A stretch of 64,000 nucleotides of DNA from Bacillus sp. 03113 (GTDB lineage Bacteria; Bacillota; Bacilli; Bacillales; Cytobacillaceae): positions 1 through 64,000 of the forward strand of contig NZ_VATK01000006.1 of the NCBI RefSeq assembly GCF_006546985.1, given 5' to 3'. Positions 59,681 through 64,000 of this stretch are shown here, one piece after another (the first letter of the stretch is position 1; the number at the start of each line of letters is the position of its first letter). The notes under the pieces are model-generated. The model was not told the DNA's origin and did no database searches. It saw only the letters and a list, made by a program, of their open reading frames with translations. A program made the translations under genes and the position numbers.

Positions 59681-59872
59681 TTATTTTTCGTCTTTGAAGC
59701 CGGACCCGTTAGACGGATTGTTAATTACGCCCGCTAAGATTAAGATATACAGAATTTTATCGACGTAAGTGTTGAAAACTTGCGTATCAGGAATCACGCC
59801 GAAATCTACTAGCGCCATCCCAACAACCGCAGCTATTGCAATCCACAATGCGTAATTTTTAAAACGTTTCAT
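59681..59872 (-). CDS. Phage holin (phi LC3 type)
   Basis: A 63-residue protein with a first helix (about 8-26), a second (about 38-53), and the C-terminal signature NNPSNGSGFKDE, which resembles the DPTTxGxxDS-like end of the Phage_holin_1 family. Holins make the membrane lesion that lets the endolysin reach the wall. It directly follows the endolysin gene (13 bases). Confidence 0.88.
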   Translation of the reverse strand: MKRFKNYALWIAIAAVVGMALVDFGVIPDTQVFNTYVDKILYILILAGVINNPSNGSGFKDEK

Positions 59873-59885
59873 ATTATCGTCTCCC

Positions 59886-60890
59886 TTACTTCACTCGTAT
59901 TTTTTGACCCGCGTAAATTCTGTTCGGATTCTTAATGCCGTTCCATGCTTGTAATTGCGCAATGGATACGCCACAATTCGCCGCAATCTTGCCGAGCGTG
60001 TCGCCGGACTTGATGACGTAATGCTTGACCGTAGGTGCTGGCGCAGTTTTTAACGCAGGATTATCGACCCAATAGAGGTTGTTGCCACCGTTTGCGTCAA
60101 TCCATCCGGCATCTGTTTCGTGCCAATCTCCGTTGTGCGAGTATACGTCGAATTCCTCACCAACTACCGTATTGCGGACAAATCCGGCAGTATGACTCGG
60201 CGCTGAACGAATGTCAGAAACGACAGTAGCGCGAACGCGTTGGATTGGTTTAGGCGCCTCGTAGTGAGCCGCCGCTACTTCCGTCTTAGGCGCCTCGATA
60301 ACCTTGCCGGTGAACCACTCAAGCGACTTATCGCCATTTAATACGTTCAAATCTACGTTACCGGCTACGCCAGCCACGCGCCCCGCTGACGTATATTGCC
60401 ACAACTCGCAAGCATACGCAGGCTTGACGTTTTGATTGCCGTCGTTTGAACCGTAGCGAGGAATCCACGTAAAGTCTATGTTACCTACGCGATCAAGTCC
60501 CCACGCTTTATACGAGTGATGACCGAAATAGCCTCCGACCTTGCTTGCGCCAAGCCTGCGCAACTCATCGACAAAAGCTTGCGTGCCCGCTGTCATATCG
60601 CCCATCGTTTTGACTTCGACGTCAGCGACCCAAAATAATGCGTCCTTGTCGCCACGTGCGTAAAAGTCTTGCGCCTCCTTGCGTGCGTCAGCGACCGATA
60701 CGAAGCGCGTAAAGGCGTAGTGCGCAAACGGAATGCCGCGCTTCTTGGCTTCCGCGACGTACTCCTTGTAGCGACGGTCAATCGTGGTTGATCCGTCTTG
60801 CACCCGAATAATAACGAGCGCTACTTCCTTCGCAAATTCGTCCCAATTTATTGTGCCTTGGTGATGCGAAATATCAACGATTTTTTTCAT
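59886..60890 (-). CDS. Endolysin: GH25 lysozyme with SH3b and LysM domains
   Basis: A 334-residue N-acetylmuramoyl hydrolase. The GH25 catalytic domain (about 1-190) starts [15 protein letters not shown] with the conserved Asp and has WVADVE as catalytic acidic pair. An SH3b-like domain spans about 215-275 ([14 protein letters not shown]). A LysM domain ends the protein ([20 protein letters not shown]). AAAGGA 9 bases upstream supports the start. It lies between the XhlA-like gene and the holin, a classic lysis cassette. Confidence 0.95.
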   Translation of the reverse strand: MKKIVDISHHQGTINWDEFAKEVALVIIRVQDGSTTIDRRYKEYVAEAKKRGIPFAHYAFTRFVSVADARKEAQDFYARGDKDALFWVADVEVKTMGDMTAGTQAFVDELRRLGASKVGGYFGHHSYKAWGLDRVGNIDFTWIPRYGSNDGNQNVKPAYACELWQYTSAGRVAGVAGNVDLNVLNGDKSLEWFTGKVIEAPKTEVAAAHYEAPKPIQRVRATVVSDIRSAPSHTAGFVRNTVVGEEFDVYSHNGDWHETDAGWIDANGGNNLYWVDNPALKTAPAPTVKHYVIKSGDTLGKIAANCGVSIAQLQAWNGIKNPNRIYAGQKIRVK

Positions 60891-60987
60891 TTCGTCAGTT
60901 CCTTTCGTAATTTTATGATAAAATAGCGTTAAGGTCGGTGTCGCGATTTGTTACGTAGCCAACGGACAGCCGCGACTACCGACTGGC

Positions 60988-61242
60988 TTAACTGAAAACC
61001 GCTATGCCGACCGTTACAAGCAAGCCGACAACGGTTAAAATCGTTCCCCATACCCATTTCGTGTTCGCTTTCATATCGCGAATGTGTTCCTTATTTTCTT
61101 CCGATAGAGCGAGCGCCTTGCCCGCCTTTTCGTCTGCTTCTTCCGCTGTCCGCCTAACCTCGTTTAAATAGTCGACTTTCGTGTCTATGCGCACAAGCCA
61201 CTCGCGAAGCTCGGCAATGTCGCGTGATATTGGTTCCGCCAT
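60988..61242 (-). CDS. XhlA/BhlA-like haemolysin-family lysis protein
   Basis: An 84-residue protein with an N-terminal coiled coil (DIAELREWLVRIDTKVDYLN), a central charged helix and one C-terminal membrane helix (WVWGTILTVVGLLVTVGIAV). This is the layout of XhlA, which with a holin helps host lysis in PBSX. GGAGGTG precedes the start. It follows the small tail-linked gene by 4 bases. Confidence 0.88.
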   Translation of the reverse strand: MAEPISRDIAELREWLVRIDTKVDYLNEVRRTAEEADEKAGKALALSEENKEHIRDMKANTKWVWGTILTVVGLLVTVGIAVFS

Positions 61243-61246
61243 TCGT

Positions 61247-61432
61247 TTACACCTCCGTTAGCTCGCCGTCGACAATGCGATAGTCCGGTATTCCTTGTAC
61301 GACCGTTCCAGCGTCCTTGTCTGCGATATAAAAAAAGTAATCATATTGTTTCATCGGTACTACACGTGCCCCAACGATACTTTCAGTTATTTTTCCATTT
61401 CCGTCTACGTCGCAAAATAGTAAAACTCCCAT
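61247..61432 (-). CDS. Small phage protein (XkdW/XkdX position)
   Basis: A 61-residue protein (MGVLLFCDVDGNGKI...). The ATG at 61432 is chosen because GGAGGGC is 7 bases upstream; the longer open frame merely reads through the end of the tail gene. It sits where PBSX-like phages encode XkdW/XkdX-type proteins, but I cannot assign a family. Begins 1 base before the end of the tail gene. Confidence 0.65.
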   Translation of the reverse strand: MGVLLFCDVDGNGKITESIVGARVVPMKQYDYFFYIADKDAGTVVQGIPDYRIVDGELTEV

Positions 61433-61433
61433 A

Positions 61434-63239
61434 TCAGCCCTCCTGACAAATATATAAAATACGACCAAACACAAACCAATCAGGATCATTTCCATACATT
61501 CGGACATACAACGTTTTTCTACTACCTTCAGGAACTCCGAGGTCCATCGTCACATATGTTGTCCATCCATCGTCATCACCCGATCTTGACACTGTGGCTA
61601 ATTCAGTTATCGACGTTCCTGCTCCGTCCGATGTATCTAGGTCGAATGACAAGTATCCCGTTATTCCGTTGTGCGTAAAAATACCAACTTTCGCAACTAA
61701 ATATCGGGTATCATGCTTAAACGTGTACGCTTGAATGTTCTCGAATCTGTTTGTCGTATTTACCTTTACCCAAGGCCCATCTTCTGTTATTCCTGCGGTC
61801 CTATAAGGTGGGTATGCGCCTTGAATAGCGAACCCATTCTGCAAAATACCGTCGTTAACGACTACATACCCGTCTGGCCTTTCTATCTGTATAGCGCCAC
61901 CTTTAACATATAGACCTTCCGCATCTATTAACGTATAAGCGTCAACTGTTCCGCCAAGCACGCTAATGTTATTCGCGTTAATTTGTCCCGCGGTCAATAG
62001 GCTCGTATTTACGCCGAGGTAAGTGATCGCTTCGGTAAACGTCTGTCCGCCGTCGGTCGAAATGCCGAGTCCCGCGGAATTGAATAGAACGAGCAAATTC
62101 GGGTTTGTTTTATCGCGCGCGATTATGCCGTTATTAAATTCAAGCTCGGTCTGCGCACTTTGCAATGCCTCGGTCGCGATTCTAACGGCTTCATCTAGCA
62201 CGTTGTATGGAAGCACCTTTTGCCCGTTAAATAGACGATTAACTTGTTTAGACGTTTGCGCAAATCTCGTCAGTACGTCCGTTATGCCTTCGCGAAAATT
62301 GGACAGCGTGACAGCCGTTTTGATCGGCAATAAATCTGCGTTAAATTCTTCGCTGATTTCTACGATACGCGCTTCAATGTCGAGGCTCATCGGCTCGTAA
62401 ATAATAAAGCCATAGTCGCCTTCGTTCGGCTGTTCGTATAAATAGCCGGCTGTACGCAATTCCGCGAAATCAATCGTGATCGACAAATCCGGCTCGTCTT
62501 TCAAGTCGTTTTGCAAGCGTGCAAGCAAGCCTTCCACCGTTGTATAGCGATCATCGCGCACAGCCGGCGCATGGCGAATGCCGAGGACTGCTGCGTTAGG
62601 CGACGTGTATTCCGTTTCGATGTCCTTGCCATATCCGCGAACATAGGTCGCTAAATTGGTCGAGTCGATTTTTTTGTCGAGCGTCTTAACATTGTGTGCG
62701 TAGCGATATTGAAAGTCCGTATCAACGCCGATTTCGCGCTTGAGATTAACTTGCGTGCCGTTGACGTAGAATTCCGCACCGTATCGTTCAAGTATCGTTT
62801 GGAATAGCGCAAGTCTGTTATCATCACCGAAGTTATCGAATGTTTCCGCGGTAAATGAATCGATGATATTAAACGTGTAGCCCGTTCCGCCAAATACGAA
62901 ATTAAGCGCCGCGTTGAACGTCATTGAGCCGGTGTATGTGTCGTATTGATAGTCGTCAATCATGTCGCAAAAGAACTTGTGAACTGCGCCGACTTCCTTA
63001 ATTGACCGCAAGCCTACGTTCTTTTCACTGACGGTTTTGATTACGTATTCTTCGCCGTCAAATTCGACGGTCGATTCCGTGTCAACCATGCCGAATGAAT
63101 GTGCGTTTGAAGCGTCGGGTATAACGAAAAAAGCCAACGACTTCTCGCCGTTGACCTTCCTTGTGCGTGTTAATCCGCGTATATTCGTGAGGGCTTCCGT
63201 TTCGCCTGCGATGTTAGTTATCGATAAAATGTGCGTCAT
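61434..63239 (-). CDS. Phage minor structural protein (tail endopeptidase-like)
   Basis: A 601-residue protein of the prophage tail (Tal-like, phage minor structural protein) family. The N-terminal 330 residues (ILSITNIAGETEALTNIRGL; VHKFFCDMIDDYQYDTYTG; FGDDNRLALFQTILERYGAEF) form the baseplate hub-like domain. A helical neck follows (about 330-370). The C-terminal part is Gly/Asn/beta-rich, likely host-contact. The ATG has GAAAGGGG very close upstream. It is followed by the lysis cassette. Directly upstream is a terminator and AT-rich genes rather than the Dit gene usually found there. Confidence 0.88.
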   Translation of the reverse strand: MTHILSITNIAGETEALTNIRGLTRTRKVNGEKSLAFFVIPDASNAHSFGMVDTESTVEFDGEEYVIKTVSEKNVGLRSIKEVGAVHKFFCDMIDDYQYDTYTGSMTFNAALNFVFGGTGYTFNIIDSFTAETFDNFGDDNRLALFQTILERYGAEFYVNGTQVNLKREIGVDTDFQYRYAHNVKTLDKKIDSTNLATYVRGYGKDIETEYTSPNAAVLGIRHAPAVRDDRYTTVEGLLARLQNDLKDEPDLSITIDFAELRTAGYLYEQPNEGDYGFIIYEPMSLDIEARIVEISEEFNADLLPIKTAVTLSNFREGITDVLTRFAQTSKQVNRLFNGQKVLPYNVLDEAVRIATEALQSAQTELEFNNGIIARDKTNPNLLVLFNSAGLGISTDGGQTFTEAITYLGVNTSLLTAGQINANNISVLGGTVDAYTLIDAEGLYVKGGAIQIERPDGYVVVNDGILQNGFAIQGAYPPYRTAGITEDGPWVKVNTTNRFENIQAYTFKHDTRYLVAKVGIFTHNGITGYLSFDLDTSDGAGTSITELATVSRSGDDDGWTTYVTMDLGVPEGSRKTLYVRMYGNDPDWFVFGRILYICQEG

Positions 63240-63259
63240 CCCCTTTCGTAAATTTTCGC

Positions 63260-63289
63260 AAAAGAAAAAGAGGACTCAAAAGAGCCCTC
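63260..63289 (-). terminator. Terminator of the zinc-finger gene
   Basis: Minus strand GAGGGCTC-TTTT-GAGTCCTC followed by CTTTTTCTTTT. It stands just 21 bases before the tail gene start, unusual in a late operon. Confidence 0.82.
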
Positions 63290-63348
63290 AAAGGTACTTC
63301 CTTATTCAACATAAGAATTCCGTTAGTTAAATTAACAATAGTATGTTT

Positions 63349-63576
63349 CTATTTTTCTTTTAGTGGCGGCAAAGAAGCGACATATTCTGTATAGGTTTTG
63401 CGAACAATTCCTGTTCCTTTGCAAGTCTCACAATCATTAAACACATCCGCTCGTCCTGATCCGTCGCACTCGGAACAAGTTTTATGGGTTAGTGGAGAAT
63501 AATCCTTGACCGAATATCTTTCATCGTAATTTCCAAAATTCATAATTTTTTTAATGACATCTATCATTCTAAGCAT
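63349..63576 (-). CDS. DnaJ-type zinc-finger small protein, possible moron
   Basis: A protein of about 75 residues. Two CxxCxGxG motifs, CSECDGSG and CETCKGTG, as in the DnaJ zinc-binding region, are separated by 9 residues; there is no J domain. Base composition is AT-rich, unlike the tail and lysis genes. It has its own promoter-like region and terminator. The start is uncertain: an ATG at 63600 lacks a ribosome-binding site, while AAGGTAGG lies 10 bases before the ATG used here. Function unknown; such small proteins often bind partner proteins or RNA. Confidence 0.65.
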   Translation of the reverse strand: MLRMIDVIKKIMNFGNYDERYSVKDYSPLTHKTCSECDGSGRADVFNDCETCKGTGIVRKTYTEYVASLPPLKEK

Positions 63577-63590
63577 ACAACAGAACCTAC

Positions 63591-63643
63591 CTTGTAACAT
63601 ATATTACAAATAGTATACAATATTATAACAACTTGTAACATAT
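63591..63643 (-). promoter_or_regulatory. Regulated promoter of the zinc-finger gene
   Basis: A -10-like TATACT (63617-63612) with GTTACA as weak -35 at 16 bases. The 12-mer CTTGTAACATAT occurs twice, at 63591-63602 and 63632-63643 (41 bases apart). The left copy forms a palindrome TTGTAA-CATATA-TTACAA (63592-63609). This looks like a repressor site, different from the TTACG operators of the switch. Confidence 0.6.
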
Positions 63644-63665
63644 CTCTTTTCAAGGTTCTGTTTTT

Positions 63666-64000
63666 TTACCAGGTGGCTCCTGGTCGTTTTCTGCCAATCC
63701 CTAAATGGTCAGTAACAATATTAAACATAATGCCATAACCTTGATCATTTGGATGTAGCCCATCTGCAAGTAATGAATCAATTGTAATATCTTTTAAATC
63801 ACAATAATTCATGAAATTTTTATAGAGACTAATGTACTCCATGTCAAAATACGTAGCCACAGACATAACAATATGGTCAACATCTTCCATATGATAATTC
63901 TTTGGATTACCTACATCAGTTTCATTTGCGATTGACGCAGGAATAGAGCTCATAAAAATTATCTCTTTGTCTAATCCTCGCACATAATTTCCGATAGCAA
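63666..64000 (-). CDS. SGNH/GDSL hydrolase, partial (5' end outside window)
   Basis: The frame stays open to the right edge; a GTG at 63983 is internal. At least 110 residues of the C-terminal half are visible. The block V motif DGLHPNDQGYGIMF contains the catalytic Asp-x-x-His pair, typical of SGNH esterases. Upstream block motifs lie outside the window. The sequence is AT-rich. In a prophage such a protein could be a tail-linked deacetylase or an acquired cargo gene; which one cannot be decided here. Confidence 0.8.
   Translation of the reverse strand, partial: AIGNYVRGLDKEIIFMSSIPASIANETDVGNPKNYHMEDVDHIVMSVATYFDMEYISLYKNFMNYCDLKDITIDSLLADGLHPNDQGYGIMFNIVTDHLGIGRKRPGATW

Larger units (their letters stand above)
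57557..64000. mobile_element. Prophage or prophage remnant (right end beyond window)
   Basis: From the tRNA fragment on, gene content is phage-like (switch regulator, holin, endolysin, XhlA-like, tail protein). Codon use shifts to many GCG, CGC and ACG codons, unlike the AT-rich host genes. The stretch from about 63.24 kb on is AT-rich again. The other end, integrase and head genes are not visible, so completeness is unknown. Confidence 0.9.

Overview
The window comes from a low-G+C, endospore-forming Bacillaceae chromosome. Its backbone is a syntenic block well known from Bacillus subtilis, read here on the minus strand: ilvBHC-leuABCD, ysoA, tig, clpX, lonB, lonA-ysxC, hemAXCDBL, spoVID-ysxE, valS-folC, comC-type prepilin peptidase, spoIIB, maf, radC. 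The sporulation genes, two T-box leaders and the gene order all support this. The exact genus cannot be read from the sequence.

Layout, left to right. (1) 1-1.2 kb: maf and a radC gene that stops abruptly before its metal-binding motif, as if an integrated element lies just beyond the left edge. (2) 1.7-16.4 kb: spoIIB followed by a complete type IV pilus locus (pilB, pilT, pilC, major pilin, prepilin peptidase, pilM, pilN, pilO, with a VanW/G5-like membrane protein at the head). A divergent cluster encodes two prepilin-like proteins and a PilX-like protein with a beta-helix-like body. A membrane GAF-GGDEF diguanylate cyclase follows. PilB carries an MshEN-type N-terminus, so a local c-di-GMP to pilus link is plausible. 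(3) 16.5-23.9 kb: folC, valS with its T-box, ysxE, spoVID. (4) 23.9-30.4 kb: an island absent from the B. subtilis arrangement. It holds a 1712-residue pseudokinase-ATPase-helical repeat-GAF-histidine kinase, a SinI-like small protein gene, and an orphan OmpR-type response regulator. (5) 30.5-36.7 kb: the heme operon hemAXCDBL. (6) 37-47 kb: ysxC, lonA, lonB, clpX, tig, ysoA. (7) 47.3-56 kb: the ilv-leu operon behind a leucine T-box, a sigma-A promoter and a cre-like site. (8) 56.4-57.3 kb: a RarD/EamA transporter. (9) 57.55 kb to the right edge: a prophage or prophage remnant, with visibly higher G+C than the host, beginning at a tRNA 3'-end fragment that looks like an attachment site. It carries a YolD-like gene, an HTH gene divergent from a Cro/XRE-type regulator with paired palindromic operators, holin, GH25 endolysin, XhlA-like protein and a tail protein. 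An AT-rich stretch with a zinc-finger gene and an SGNH hydrolase runs off the right edge.

Three families of intergenic hairpin repeats are scattered between host operons, some nested in one another. The most unusual parts are the giant degenerate-kinase hybrid sensor with its SinI-like neighbour, the pilus locus with its diguanylate cyclase, the broken radC, and the prophage genetic switch.
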